Positions 1 to 9,353 of a stretch of 64,000 nucleotides of DNA are shown here, piece by piece. The position numbers were made by a program, and so were the translations under genes. The stretch covers positions 124,001-188,000 of the forward strand of contig CAYNRY010000001.1 in NCBI GenBank assembly GCA_964399985.1. Direction: 5' to 3'. Position 1 is the stretch's first letter; every line of letters begins with the position of its first letter. Origin of the DNA: Micavibrio_B sp964399985. GTDB taxonomy: Bacteria > Pseudomonadota > Alphaproteobacteria > Micavibrionales > Micavibrionaceae. The notes below the pieces were generated by a model. The model saw only the letters and a list, made by a program, of their open reading frames with translations, was not told where the DNA came from and searched no databases.

Positions 1-251
1 TTTCTCATAAGAGAATCCCCTGATTATGCAAAATTTATGATTAAACTTCGGACGAATATATACTGCATCATTTTTAATATAGAAAGGGGCGTTTGGAAAG
101 AATCAAAGCGGGTGAGACAAATTAAATACAGCCACTTACATTAGAATAAATAAATATTATCAGTGGTTTATGCCTCTGGGTAGACTATATTAGCTATGGA
201 TTTGAAAAGAACCGCATGTTTCAATCAAAAAACAATTTAAGTTAATTATAG
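1..251. other. Non-coding region upstream of the mla operon
   Basis: AT-rich stretch in which I see no convincing gene. A short inverted repeat (TTCTC/GAGAA) sits at the very start and may be the end of an upstream terminator. The promoter for the rightward mla operon should lie here, but I could not assign -35 and -10 boxes with confidence. No good ribosome binding site precedes the ATG at 252. Confidence 0.5.
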
Positions 252-1349
252 ATGCCGCCAGAGACGACATATTTTAATACGAATAACGAAGTTTTGTATT
301 TAAGCGGTACATGGACGCTGGATCATGCCGAAAAAATCGTTGCCGAGTCGGCGCAGAGGCTTGAAACGGCTAAATTTCTAAAAATAGATTCAAGCCGCAT
401 CGAAAAGATCGATAGCTGGGGTGCGTATTTCCTTAAAAAAATCGCTGCCAACTCGGGTGCGGTTAGTGATGTCACGCCAGAGCAAAAAAAGCTTCTCGAT
501 TTCATACCGGAAGTAAAAAAGCTTCCAACAGAGAATCGGGAGAAATTCTCCCTCCATGTCGCGATGGAAGCTGTCGGCCAGAAAACCTTTAATTCTTTGA
601 ACGAAGTGTTTGGCGTTTTAAGTTTTATCGGTCAAGCAAGTATCCGATTCTTTAAAAATATCGGCAATCCGCGTGCGTTTCGTTTTCATTCCATTATTCG
701 GCATATCGATGAAACGGGATTAAAAGCCGTGCCGATTATCGCGCTGCTTGCCATCCTGACAACGATGGTAATTTCCTATCAGGCGGCGACGCAATTGCAG
801 AAATTCGGCGCGAATATTTTTACCATCGATCTGACAGTTATATCGCTTCTGCGCGAGATGGGCGTTCTTATAACGGCAATCATGGTTGCGGGGCGTTCAG
901 GCAGTGCTTTCGCGGCGGAGATTGGTGTTATGAAGCTGCGTGAAGAGGTGGATGCGCTGCGCACAATGGGTATGGATCCGTTTGAAGTGCTGGTACTGCC
1001 GCGCGTTCTGGCCCTGATGATTTCCCTTCCGATCTTGACCTTTATTGCCGACATAGTCGGCTTAATGGGCGGCAGTATCATTTCCATGGCGCTGCTGGAT
1101 ATTCCGCTCGATCAATATATTGACCGCGTGCAATCGGTTGCCAAACCTACGATGTTTTTTGTCGGTATGGTGAAGGCGCCGGTTTTTGCTTTCATCATTG
1201 CCATCGTCGGTACTTATCAGGGCATGAATATTTCAGGCTCGGCGGAAAGCGTCGGCAAATTGACGACCGTATCCGTCGTACAATCGATTTTCCTTGTTAT
1301 CATGGCCGATGCATTTTTCTCGATCCTCTTTGCGCAGATGGGGCTATAA
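252..1349 (+). CDS. mlaE: MlaE-type lipid ABC transporter permease with fused STAS-like domain
   Basis: Inner-membrane permease of an MCE/Mla system that moves phospholipids between inner and outer membrane. Residues 1 to about 100 look like a STAS domain (MlaB-like), with the STAS-type opening LYLSGTWTLD. Residues about 120-365 are the permease, with several hydrophobic helices and the family signature AAEIGVMKLREEVDAL followed by MGMDP. In E. coli, MlaB is a separate small protein; here it appears fused to the permease, as in many alphaproteobacteria. An in-frame stop lies directly before the ATG, so the start cannot be further upstream. First gene of a tight four-gene operon with the ATPase, the MCE protein and a lipoprotein. 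Family assignment is firm; substrate and direction are inferred from the family. Confidence 0.93.
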   Translation: MPPETTYFNTNNEVLYLSGTWTLDHAEKIVAESAQRLETAKFLKIDSSRIEKIDSWGAYFLKKIAANSGAVSDVTPEQKKLLDFIPEVKKLPTENREKFSLHVAMEAVGQKTFNSLNEVFGVLSFIGQASIRFFKNIGNPRAFRFHSIIRHIDETGLKAVPIIALLAILTTMVISYQAATQLQKFGANIFTIDLTVISLLREMGVLITAIMVAGRSGSAFAAEIGVMKLREEVDALRTMGMDPFEVLVLPRVLALMISLPILTFIADIVGLMGGSIISMALLDIPLDQYIDRVQSVAKPTMFFVGMVKAPVFAFIIAIVGTYQGMNISGSAESVGKLTTVSVVQSIFLVIMADAFFSILFAQMGL

Positions 1350-1350
1350 G

Positions 1351-2130
1351 ATGACGGCCCCAAATCATAAAATAATCGAAGTTAAGAATTTGGTGACCCA
1401 GTTTGGCCAGCAGGTCGTGCACGATCATCTTGATATCGAGTTGAATCAAGGCGAGATTCTCGGCCTTGTCGGCGGTTCTGGTTCGGGAAAATCCGTACTC
1501 CTTCGCAGCATGATCGGGCTGATCCGTCCGAAAGAAGGCAGTATTAAAATCGATGGTATTGAAATCGACGGCGAGCAGAAAGATGAGCTGACAAAAAGCT
1601 GGGGCGTTTTGTTCCAGAACGGTGCGCTTTTCTCCGGGATGAGCGTCATCGATAATATCGCTCTGCCGATCCGCGAACATTACGATCTGCCCGAAGACAT
1701 GATCATGGAACTGGCGGCGTCAAAGCTTCAAATGGTGGGATTAAAGCCGGAAGACGGCGCCAAGATGCCGTCACAAATTTCCGGCGGTATGTCGCGGCGG
1801 GCAGGGCTTGCAAGGGCGCTGGCTCTCGATCCGTCCGTTTTATTTCTGGACGAGCCGACAGCAGGGCTGGATCCGATAGCGGCGTCATCTTTCGACGAAC
1901 TTATTTTATCTTTGCGCGATATTCTGGGTGTCGCGGTGTTAATTATAACCCATGATCTTGATACTTTGGTGTCGATCTGCGACCGTATCGCCATGCTGGT
2001 CGATAAAAAAATTACGACAGGGGTGTATCAGGAACTAAAAGACCTCGACCACCCTTGGATACATGAATATTTCAATGGCCCGCGCATGCGCGCGGCGGTA
2101 CAAGAAAAAGAAGAAGTGGCAGCCGTTTAA
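1351..2130 (+). CDS. mlaF: MlaF-type lipid ABC transporter ATPase
   Basis: Cytoplasmic ATPase of the Mla lipid transporter, about 259 residues. Walker A GGSGSGKSV, signature ISGGMSRRAGLARAL and Walker B VLFLDEPTAGLDP are all intact, followed by the switch histidine in ITHDLD. The ATG at 1351 lies one base after the mlaE stop. The reading frame stays open further upstream inside mlaE, but the downstream ATG gives the normal MlaF length and N-terminus. The stop is directly followed by the mlaD start, which suggests translational coupling. Confidence 0.95.
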   Translation: MTAPNHKIIEVKNLVTQFGQQVVHDHLDIELNQGEILGLVGGSGSGKSVLLRSMIGLIRPKEGSIKIDGIEIDGEQKDELTKSWGVLFQNGALFSGMSVIDNIALPIREHYDLPEDMIMELAASKLQMVGLKPEDGAKMPSQISGGMSRRAGLARALALDPSVLFLDEPTAGLDPIAASSFDELILSLRDILGVAVLIITHDLDTLVSICDRIAMLVDKKITTGVYQELKDLDHPWIHEYFNGPRMRAAVQEKEEVAAV

Positions 2131-3027
2131 ATGGAAAAGAATTCGCATTATTTTATCGTCGGGGTTTTTGTCAGTATCGCCTTCTTTGCGCTGATCGTCT
2201 TCGTGATCTGGCTCACCGGCACGCATGATGGCAAGAACTACAATCGCTATACGGTTTATTTTAGAGACGCGGTCAGCGGTCTTCAGGAGGGTGCGGCGGT
2301 GCAATATCGCGGTATCGCCGTCGGTCGTGTGCGTCATGTGCGCCTGTCTTCCCAGCAATCGGAACTCATCAAGGTGGATATCGAAGTGGCGGAAGAAACG
2401 CCGATCACCGGCAATACAGATGCCTCGCTGGCGACACTCGGTGTGACGGGCCTTGCCTTTATCAACCTGACGACCCCGAACGACGATAAAACGGCGCCAC
2501 GCAAAGTTGAAGGCGAAAAATATCCGGTGATCGAGGGTAAAGGAACACAGCTCAGTAAACTTTTTCAAGACGTGCCGCAGATCAGCAAGCAGATTCTCGA
2601 AATGAGCGAAAAGATGAATTCTATTCTGAACGAACAGAATGTCGAAAATTTGAACAAGAGTTTCGCCAATATAGAACGCTTAAGCCGCGACCTGAACGGG
2701 CTCTTGACCGATCAAAATGTCGCGAATGTATCGAGATCACTGGAAAATATTGCAGAGGCCAGCGAAAATGTCGATGACATCGTCGCGAGATTTAATCATA
2801 CCGCCGACCAGCTGGATAAGACGGTCAATAGCATCAATGATGTAGTCACGCGCAACAAAGGAAATATCGACCGCTTTGCTGGTGACGGGCTCGGGCAGAT
2901 TACCGAGATGACAAGGGAGACGAAAGACATGGCGCGGGCCATGCGCCGCCTTGCCGATAAGCTGGAACAAAATCCTTCCCAAATTATTTATAAGCCGAGT
3001 TATGGCGGCGTGGAGATTGCGAAATGA
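2131..3027 (+). CDS. mlaD: MlaD-type MCE domain protein
   Basis: Periplasmic lipid-binding subunit of the Mla transporter, 298 residues. It has one N-terminal membrane anchor (about residues 8-30) and an MCE domain (about 38-118) containing FRDAVSGLQEGAAVQYRGI. The long helical C-terminal part contains two related segments (LNKSFANIERLSRDLNGLL and VSRSLENIAEAS) and is likely a coiled coil. In known systems MCE proteins form hexameric rings on the MlaFE core. The start abuts the mlaF stop, and the 3' end overlaps the lipoprotein gene by 4 bases. Confidence 0.94.
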   Translation: MEKNSHYFIVGVFVSIAFFALIVFVIWLTGTHDGKNYNRYTVYFRDAVSGLQEGAAVQYRGIAVGRVRHVRLSSQQSELIKVDIEVAEETPITGNTDASLATLGVTGLAFINLTTPNDDKTAPRKVEGEKYPVIEGKGTQLSKLFQDVPQISKQILEMSEKMNSILNEQNVENLNKSFANIERLSRDLNGLLTDQNVANVSRSLENIAEASENVDDIVARFNHTADQLDKTVNSINDVVTRNKGNIDRFAGDGLGQITEMTRETKDMARAMRRLADKLEQNPSQIIYKPSYGGVEIAK

Positions 3028-3647
3028 AAAAACTGATACCAGCTATATGTGCAGCTATATTATTAAGCGGCTGCGCTTCGACTTTCCTGAAATCTGACGA
3101 AGCGCCGGTCGCGATCTATTCCCTGCGTCCTATGGATAAAGTCGAAACCTTAAGCGCAGGAAGCCAGAGCCTCTCAAAAGTACTCGAAATACAAAGGCCG
3201 TCACTGCCGCCGGGGTTTGATACGGCGCGGATCGGTATGTACTTAGAGAATGGGCGTCGCCTTGATTATTACGCTGCCGCTAAATGGCCGACAGCTCTCG
3301 ATGAAACACTGCAGGAATTTACGGCTCAAAACGCTCGTAAAACTTTTCCAAACCTGATCGTGATCAATCCGGGCTCTGGCGTCGATGCGGATTACCTGCT
3401 TAAGATTAAGGTGAATGATTTTCAACCGGTCTATGCATCGGCAGCGCAAAATGCGCCGCTTCTGGTGGCAAGTATAAGCTTCACGCTGCTGGCGTTGCCG
3501 GAGGAAAATATCGTTACAAGCTTCACGGTCGAGCAACAGGTGCAGGCGGAGGCAAATAATCTCGGCGTAATTACGGAGGGTCTCGAAACACTTCTCCAAT
3601 CCGTCGAGCGCAAAGCCTTTGAAACAATTGCGCAGAAGATAAAGTAA
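3024..3647 (+). CDS. ABC-type transport auxiliary lipoprotein of the Mla operon
   Basis: Predicted lipoprotein, 207 residues, with lipobox LLSGC (Cys17) after a short hydrophobic signal. The mature part fits the ABC transport auxiliary (PqiC/DUF330-like) family found at the end of MCE operons, which is thought to sit in the outer membrane and contact the MCE ring. Overlaps mlaD by 4 bases (ATGA), so it is co-translated. No mlaC-like periplasmic carrier gene is present here. Converges with hemH, leaving a 2-base gap. Confidence 0.85.
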   Translation: MKKLIPAICAAILLSGCASTFLKSDEAPVAIYSLRPMDKVETLSAGSQSLSKVLEIQRPSLPPGFDTARIGMYLENGRRLDYYAAAKWPTALDETLQEFTAQNARKTFPNLIVINPGSGVDADYLLKIKVNDFQPVYASAAQNAPLLVASISFTLLALPEENIVTSFTVEQQVQAEANNLGVITEGLETLLQSVERKAFETIAQKIK

Positions 3648-3649
3648 GG

Positions 3650-4681
3650 TTATGCCCAGCCCTTTAGTTCATTGCTGATAATATCTTTGAAAACAGCAAG
3701 CCCTGCTTCGCTCGCGTTCAGGCATGGAATATAGGTAAAATTCTCCCCGCCGTTTTCCATGAAGGTTTCTCGCAGGCGTATATTCAGTTCTTCCAACGTC
3801 TCGATGCAATCCGACACGAAGCCCGGCGAAACGACGGCGATATTTTTGACACCGCTTTTGGCCAGTTTCTCAACGGTTTCATCGGTATAGGGTTTGAGCC
3901 ATTCCGCCGCCCCAAAACGCGATTGAAAAGTGGTGTAAAATTGATCCTGAGAAAACCCGAGTTTCTCACGGATCAAGCGACCCGATTTGACACATAAACA
4001 ATGGTAAGGGTCACCCTCCATCAAATAGCGCTTTGGCAGTCCATGGAAAGAGGCGATCACTGCGTCGGGCTTCCAATCCAGCGTATTGATATGCGCGTCA
4101 ATCGAATTGGCAATTGCTTCGATATACACGGGATTGTCGTGATAGGTTGGAACCGTACGAATAGCAGGCTGGCGTTTCAATATTTTCAAATAATCGAAAG
4201 CTTTGTCAAACGCTGTGGCATTTGTTGCGGCGCTGTATTGCGGGTAGAGCGCAAAGAAAAGAATCTTATCGCAGCCTTGATCGGTAAGGGTTTTGATCTT
4301 GCTGGCAATCGACGGGTTGCCGTAACGCATGGCCCAGTCGCACACGACGTCCGGTTTGGTTTCGGCAAGCCATTGCGAAATCTTTTCATTCTGCTCCCGC
4401 GTCATCGTGGTGAGCGGCGATTCATTCTTTTCGTTATTCCAGATCATTTTATAGGCATGGCCGCTGGCAAACGGGCGGCGCGGCAGGATGAATAGCTGTA
4501 GAATGATCTGCCATGGAAGTTTGGGCAGATCGATCACCCGCGGATCGGACAGAAATTCCTGAAGATAGCGGCGCACTGACCAGTAATCGGTCGCGTCCGG
4601 TGTGCCGAGATTAATCAAAAGTACGCCGACTTTCGATTTTTTGATGGCGGGGTGCTCTGGGGGAATTTGAATGTCGGGCAT
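3650..4681 (-). CDS. hemH: Ferrochelatase
   Basis: Inserts Fe2+ into protoporphyrin IX, the last step of heme synthesis; 343 residues, normal for the bacterial enzyme. Family landmarks: VGVLLINLGTPDAT near the N-terminus, the conserved catalytic histidine in ASFHGLPKRY, and VVSPGFVSDCIETLEE near the C-terminus. Last gene of the leftward heme operon, 14 bases after the oxidase gene. Confidence 0.96.
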   Translation of the reverse strand: MPDIQIPPEHPAIKKSKVGVLLINLGTPDATDYWSVRRYLQEFLSDPRVIDLPKLPWQIILQLFILPRRPFASGHAYKMIWNNEKNESPLTTMTREQNEKISQWLAETKPDVVCDWAMRYGNPSIASKIKTLTDQGCDKILFFALYPQYSAATNATAFDKAFDYLKILKRQPAIRTVPTYHDNPVYIEAIANSIDAHINTLDWKPDAVIASFHGLPKRYLMEGDPYHCLCVKSGRLIREKLGFSQDQFYTTFQSRFGAAEWLKPYTDETVEKLAKSGVKNIAVVSPGFVSDCIETLEELNIRLRETFMENGGENFTYIPCLNASEAGLAVFKDIISNELKGWA

Positions 4682-4695
4682 AAGAAGTTTTTACC

Positions 4696-5937
4696 TTATC
4701 TATCAACAAGCGCAAGCCCAAGTTCTAAAGAGGATTGGCACATGCCGCGAATGGAGACTTCACCCGTATAATTGCCGAATAAGACATGGCCCGGCGCGGC
4801 GCACCAGCCCTGTCTTAATTCCTCCAGCGTTTCACGCAATTCGGCAGAATATAGTGGGATGGCGTTTTCCCATCTTGAAATATGAAGGTCAAGGAAATCG
4901 CCTTTGAAGCCAAGAATACGGGCAAGTTCCGAGCGGATGATATTTTCGATCTCCTGATCAGAGGCGTTTAAAATATCAGGATTGACCGTTCCTCCCATCA
5001 TGACCGTCATCGAAATGAAATCCTTTTCGGCCCGATGATCGAAGGTCGAGGAATTAAACAATATACCGAGAATTTTTTTGTCTTCACCTCGTGCATTTAA
5101 AACGCCGATGCCATCCAGTTTCCTGATGTCGGTTTTTTTGACAAAGGCCGTTACTGATACCATGGGTGCGTATTTTATATTGGCAAGCCTGTCCGACCCG
5201 ATCAAATGCCCAGCGACTTGCGCAGGCGTGGAAATAACCAGATTGGCGGCGATGGGTAATATTCGAAGATCGCTGTTAAAAACTATATTTCCATTCGGAT
5301 GGTTCTGGACGAAAATCGTTAGTTCCTCAATAAGGCCGCTCATGCCATAGCTGGGCGCAATGACGACGGATTTCTCCGCCGGTGTTTTATTCCTGAAAAC
5401 TTTATCGACTAATGTCTTATCTTTCGGAATGGTCAGGCGGGGAAAGGCAAGCTGCTGATCAAGCTCTTCCGGCTCTGCCGCATAAATGCCATGGGCGAGA
5501 GGCGCTATCGCGTTATCAACCGCGCCGGGTCCCACATGCGCCTTGGTCCAGTCGGCGAGCGTTAAGTAATCACCGTCAGATTTTTTAAAACCAGCATAGC
5601 AGCCTGCCGTAAACATCTCCCATAAAGAAAGCGGATTACCTTTAAGCTTGCCATCGCGCAGGATAAATTTTTTCTTCGTCTTGGCGGAAACGTAATCCAG
5701 TTTCAATTCGTCAAATAATTTTAGAATTTCCGATGAGCTGCGAATGGAATGCGCGGCTGCTTCTGCGGGGCCATATTCGGTTTGCTTGGTCGAAATCAGC
5801 CCGCCCGTGCGATCGGATTTTTCATGAATAGTAACCCTATATCCGGCATTTAACAGGCGGTGAGCGCTCAAGAGTCCGGCATAGCCGGCACCGATAATTG
5901 TAACTTCTCTAACGTCTGTATTTAAGTGCCCGAGCAT
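4696..5937 (-). CDS. hemY: FAD-dependent protoporphyrinogen oxidase
   Basis: Predicted flavoprotein that oxidises protoporphyrinogen IX to protoporphyrin IX. The N-terminal Rossmann motif GAGYAGLLSAHRLL is followed by an acidic ribose-binding position (HEKSDRTGGLI), typical of amine oxidase/HemY-type enzymes. At 413 residues it is shorter than most HemY proteins. The assignment rests on the fold plus position between hemN and hemH, where this step is needed. Its start codon overlaps the hemN stop by one base. It could be a divergent family member rather than classical HemY. Confidence 0.78.
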   Translation of the reverse strand: MLGHLNTDVREVTIIGAGYAGLLSAHRLLNAGYRVTIHEKSDRTGGLISTKQTEYGPAEAAAHSIRSSSEILKLFDELKLDYVSAKTKKKFILRDGKLKGNPLSLWEMFTAGCYAGFKKSDGDYLTLADWTKAHVGPGAVDNAIAPLAHGIYAAEPEELDQQLAFPRLTIPKDKTLVDKVFRNKTPAEKSVVIAPSYGMSGLIEELTIFVQNHPNGNIVFNSDLRILPIAANLVISTPAQVAGHLIGSDRLANIKYAPMVSVTAFVKKTDIRKLDGIGVLNARGEDKKILGILFNSSTFDHRAEKDFISMTVMMGGTVNPDILNASDQEIENIIRSELARILGFKGDFLDLHISRWENAIPLYSAELRETLEELRQGWCAAPGHVLFGNYTGEVSIRGMCQSSLELGLALVDR

Positions 5938-7301
5938 TAAATTGTCCGGCTGTAAATACGGGAACCTGGCTTCTGGCGTTGCAGCCTTGCGTCAAACGCC
6001 ATGCAGATGTTGCGGATAAAGGGCTTGCCGTCTTCTTTGAGGCGCACAACGCCGTTTTCCATTTCGATTAGATTGTCGTTCACGGCTTCTTCAAGGCGAG
6101 ATTTCAGTCCGGCCAGAAACGGGCTCTCTGTATCCCATTTGGTTTCAAACTGCGTCATCATCTCAAGAATATGCTTACGGATGTATAAATCTTCTTCAGT
6201 TAAAATATGACCCTTGGAAATCGGCAATTTCCCTTGCGCAACAATATCCTGATAAACCTTGATATCTTTTTCGTTCTGGATAAAGGCGGTCCATGAATCC
6301 GAGATCGATGAGCAGCCGAGACTGATCAGCGGTGAAACATGCCCCGGGACATAGCCCATAAAGTTTCTGAACAGATTTTTATTTTCGGCAGCGGAAAACA
6401 GATTGTCATGCGGCAGGGCGAAATGATCCATGCCAATCTCTTGGTAACCGGCTTCTTCCAGCATGCGGCGACCTAGTTCATATAAGGCACGTTTCTCGTC
6501 ACCCGACGGTAAGTCCGCTTCGGTAAAGCCGCGCTGGCCGGTATTTTCTAACCACGGCACATGGGCATAGGCGTAAAAAGCAATGCGGTCAGGCTTTTGT
6601 GCGATGACATGTTTGAATGTATCTTCGATGCTGGAGAGTTTTTGTTTCGGCAGACCATAAACCATATCGAAATTGATACTCGTGTAGCCCATATCGCGCG
6701 ATGTTTGCATCAGCTTTGCTACCATTTCCACCGATTGCTCACGGTGAATGGCTTTCTGCACGGCAGGATCGTAATCCTGAATGCCAAGGCTTAGACGTTT
6801 AAAGCCAAGATCGTAAAAAGCTTGAAGATGGTCGTCACTGGTGACGCGCGGATCGGCTTCGAAAGAAAGTTCTGCATTCGGCAAAAGGTCGATATCGAAC
6901 AGCAACGGCTCTAATAGTAATCTTAATTCATCCGGCGACATAAAAGTCGGAGTGCCGCCACCGATATGAATTTCCGATACCGGCAAACTGCCCCGCTTCA
7001 GGCGGGATTTATAAATCTCCCATTCTTGGTGAATTGCCTTGATATAAGGCATGGAACGTTCGTGTTTGCGCGTGATGATACGGTTACAGGCGCAAAATGT
7101 ACAAAGCGCCTCGCAAAATGGAATATGCAAGTAAAGCGCCGCGCCATGGCCAATGGAAATACTTTTATTAAGTTCAGCGCCTAAATGCGCAATCCATTGA
7201 TCTTCGCTCGGTGTCGTGTCCCAGCACGGCACGGTCGGATAACTCGTATAGCGCGGGCCTTGCACATCGTATTTCTTGAGAAGGTCTTTCAGCATTACCA
7301 A
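5937..7301 (-). CDS. hemN: Oxygen-independent coproporphyrinogen III oxidase
   Basis: Radical-SAM enzyme converting coproporphyrinogen III to protoporphyrinogen IX; 454 residues, full length. The 4Fe-4S motif is CEALCTFC (CX3CX2C), followed by ACNR as in genuine HemN rather than HemW. The GGGTPTFM SAM motif is present, as is the C-terminal HemN domain. Overlaps hemE by 7 bases. No aerobic hemF lies in this cluster, so either hemF is elsewhere or the organism relies on HemN. Confidence 0.95.
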   Translation of the reverse strand: MVMLKDLLKKYDVQGPRYTSYPTVPCWDTTPSEDQWIAHLGAELNKSISIGHGAALYLHIPFCEALCTFCACNRIITRKHERSMPYIKAIHQEWEIYKSRLKRGSLPVSEIHIGGGTPTFMSPDELRLLLEPLLFDIDLLPNAELSFEADPRVTSDDHLQAFYDLGFKRLSLGIQDYDPAVQKAIHREQSVEMVAKLMQTSRDMGYTSINFDMVYGLPKQKLSSIEDTFKHVIAQKPDRIAFYAYAHVPWLENTGQRGFTEADLPSGDEKRALYELGRRMLEEAGYQEIGMDHFALPHDNLFSAAENKNLFRNFMGYVPGHVSPLISLGCSSISDSWTAFIQNEKDIKVYQDIVAQGKLPISKGHILTEEDLYIRKHILEMMTQFETKWDTESPFLAGLKSRLEEAVNDNLIEMENGVVRLKEDGKPFIRNICMAFDARLQRQKPGSRIYSRTI

Positions 7302-8329
7302 CTCCGCTTCCGCAATTCGGCGATAAAATTACGGACATTTTGCTCTTTTGCTTGCGGCGTCACGCCATGACCTAGACCTGCTATCCAGCCCTTGCGTTTC
7401 TCTTTGGATAGGGACTGTATTGCATCAAAATATGCTTGAATCTTTTGGAGGCAAGCGTCCTCTGTTAATGTCAGCCAATCAGGATCGAAATTTCCCTGCA
7501 AGGCGAAATCCCCCGAATATTCCTGTAGTGCCGCGGTCATATCTTGACGATGATCGATACCAAGAACGGTGATTGGTAAACCGTCCAATAATTCCCAATA
7601 TTCCGCACCAATATTCTGGCCGTAATAAATTACTGGCATATCGGGGCAAGCAGATTTAAACGCGGTGAGGAGTTTTGTGAGGTAAGGTAGATAGATGTTT
7701 TGATAATCTTCAACCGATATATCTCCGGCGCAGGAATCAAAGATGGCCATGACGTCCGGTCTGGCCTCGGCTTGAGAAATCATGTTGGCGGTGAGAACCG
7801 GCAGCAGGCGATCCATAAATCCGGCAAAGCGGCCGTCTGTCAGTCCTTTGCGTGCATCTGTAAGGTCGGTTTTATGCGTCCCGTGAACGGCAAAGACATA
7901 CAATGTCAGGGGTGAGCCCACGAACCCGATCAGGCTTTTATTTTTTGGCAAGGCTGCGCGTGTCAGCGTCAAAGCCTCGGCCTGAAAATTCAGCTTTGAA
8001 ATATCCGGTTTGATATAGCGGTTCAGATCATCCAGCGCTTTCAAATGAAAACCAAGTTTCGGCCCCGGTGCGAATTCCAGTGGCGTGCCCATGACTTCAA
8101 GCGGGAATAAAATGTCCGAAAATAAAATGGCTGCATCGAAGTCGAAATCGTTGATCGGCCCCATCGCAACTTCCGCCGCCAGTTTCGGGTCCTTGCATAA
8201 CTCTTCGAATGTATGCGTTTGTTTCATACCCTGATAATGGGAATGGTAACGACCAGCTTGGCGCATCATCCATACGGGCGGCGTTCCATCATTTTCGCGT
8301 TTAAGCGCTTTTAAAAAATTATTAGGCAT
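7295..8329 (-). CDS. hemE: Uroporphyrinogen decarboxylase
   Basis: Decarboxylates the four acetate side chains of uroporphyrinogen III to give coproporphyrinogen III; 344 residues. The family signature PVWMMRQAGRYHSHY lies near the N-terminus, and the second signature GFVGSPLTLYVFAV is present. C-terminal GWIAGLGHGVTPQA also fits. Overlaps hemB by 8 bases and hemN by 7, so it belongs to one tightly coupled message. Confidence 0.96.
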   Translation of the reverse strand: MPNNFLKALKRENDGTPPVWMMRQAGRYHSHYQGMKQTHTFEELCKDPKLAAEVAMGPINDFDFDAAILFSDILFPLEVMGTPLEFAPGPKLGFHLKALDDLNRYIKPDISKLNFQAEALTLTRAALPKNKSLIGFVGSPLTLYVFAVHGTHKTDLTDARKGLTDGRFAGFMDRLLPVLTANMISQAEARPDVMAIFDSCAGDISVEDYQNIYLPYLTKLLTAFKSACPDMPVIYYGQNIGAEYWELLDGLPITVLGIDHRQDMTAALQEYSGDFALQGNFDPDWLTLTEDACLQKIQAYFDAIQSLSKEKRKGWIAGLGHGVTPQAKEQNVRNFIAELRKRSW

Positions 8330-9353
8330 TTAGTTTCTCGGCCACTTCTAATGCAGCATAAGTCAAAATTCCATCGGCGCCAGCGCGGCGGAAACACATC
8401 ATCATTTCCATTACGGCTTTATCGTAGTCAAGAGCACCGGCCTGCGCTGCATATTTCAACATCGCATATTCGCCGCTGACATTATAAGCAAAAGTCGGCA
8501 AGGCGAATTCACGCCTTACGCGGGAGACGATATCGAGATAAGGCAGGCCCGGCTTGACCATGACCATGTCGGCGCCTTCGTTGATATCCTGCGCTACTTC
8601 ACGCATCGCTTCGTCTGAATTTGCAGGGTCCATCTGATAAGTTTTACGATCGCCTTTTTGCAAGCTACAGCCTGCGGCCTGACGAAACGGGCCGTAAAAA
8701 ACGGAGGCGTATTTAGCGGCATAGGCGAGTATGGCGGCGTGTTTATGCCCTGACTGGTCGAGAGCTTGTCGGATTGCGCCGACTTGACCGTCCATCATCC
8801 CGGATGGTGCGAGGATGTCGGCTCCTGCATCGGCGGCGATAATGGCCTGACGAGCAATATTTTCGATCGTTGCGTCGTTATCGACATGGCCTTGGGCATC
8901 GATCGGGCCGCAATGACCGTGGTCTGTATATTCGCAAAAACAAAGATCTGCCATAATGAGCAGATCCGGCGAAGTATCTTTCGCGCGTTTGATCATCCGG
9001 TCGAGAAGACCCCCTTTTTTCATCGAGTCCGAGCCGATATTGTCCTTATTGCGCGATACGCCGAACAACATGACAGAACCAATACCGAGTTGTTCCGATT
9101 GCCTGATAACCGCTTCCATCGATTGTTCTGTTTCGCGGTAAACGCCGGGCATGGAAGATACTGGCGTACGCTCGTCCAGGCCTTCCTCGATAAAAATCGG
9201 TAAGGTTAAATGCTCGGGTGCAAGCTGGGTTTCACGCACGAGGCGGCGCATGTTTTCCGACGTGCGAAGGCGACGCATGCGGTTTGGAAGAACGAAATCA
9301 GCTTTAGTTTTTTCGTCTGTTGGAAGGGCGTGAATTTTGTTTTGTGCCGTCAT
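8322..9353 (-). CDS. hemB: Delta-aminolevulinic acid dehydratase (porphobilinogen synthase)
   Basis: Condenses two 5-aminolevulinate molecules to porphobilinogen; 343 residues. The cysteine cluster LCFCEYTDHGHCG indicates a zinc-dependent active site, unlike the aspartate-type magnesium enzymes of many proteobacteria. Both Schiff-base lysines are visible (AAKYASVFYGPFR and MVMVKPGLPYLD). The ATG at 9353 has an AGGTGG ribosome binding site, so the gene overlaps the hemCD 3' end by 50 bases. A second possible start is the Met at residue 26. Confidence 0.96.
   Translation of the reverse strand: MTAQNKIHALPTDEKTKADFVLPNRMRRLRTSENMRRLVRETQLAPEHLTLPIFIEEGLDERTPVSSMPGVYRETEQSMEAVIRQSEQLGIGSVMLFGVSRNKDNIGSDSMKKGGLLDRMIKRAKDTSPDLLIMADLCFCEYTDHGHCGPIDAQGHVDNDATIENIARQAIIAADAGADILAPSGMMDGQVGAIRQALDQSGHKHAAILAYAAKYASVFYGPFRQAAGCSLQKGDRKTYQMDPANSDEAMREVAQDINEGADMVMVKPGLPYLDIVSRVRREFALPTFAYNVSGEYAMLKYAAQAGALDYDKAVMEMMMCFRRAGADGILTYAALEVAEKLNA

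Noticed and set aside
779..1087. Minus-strand ORF inside mlaE
   Set aside because: Shadow of the permease gene, with no start signal and low-complexity Ser/Thr/Arg content.
4001..4495. 164-codon plus-strand ORF opposite hemH
   Set aside because: Fully antisense to a clearly identified ferrochelatase; no family resemblance.
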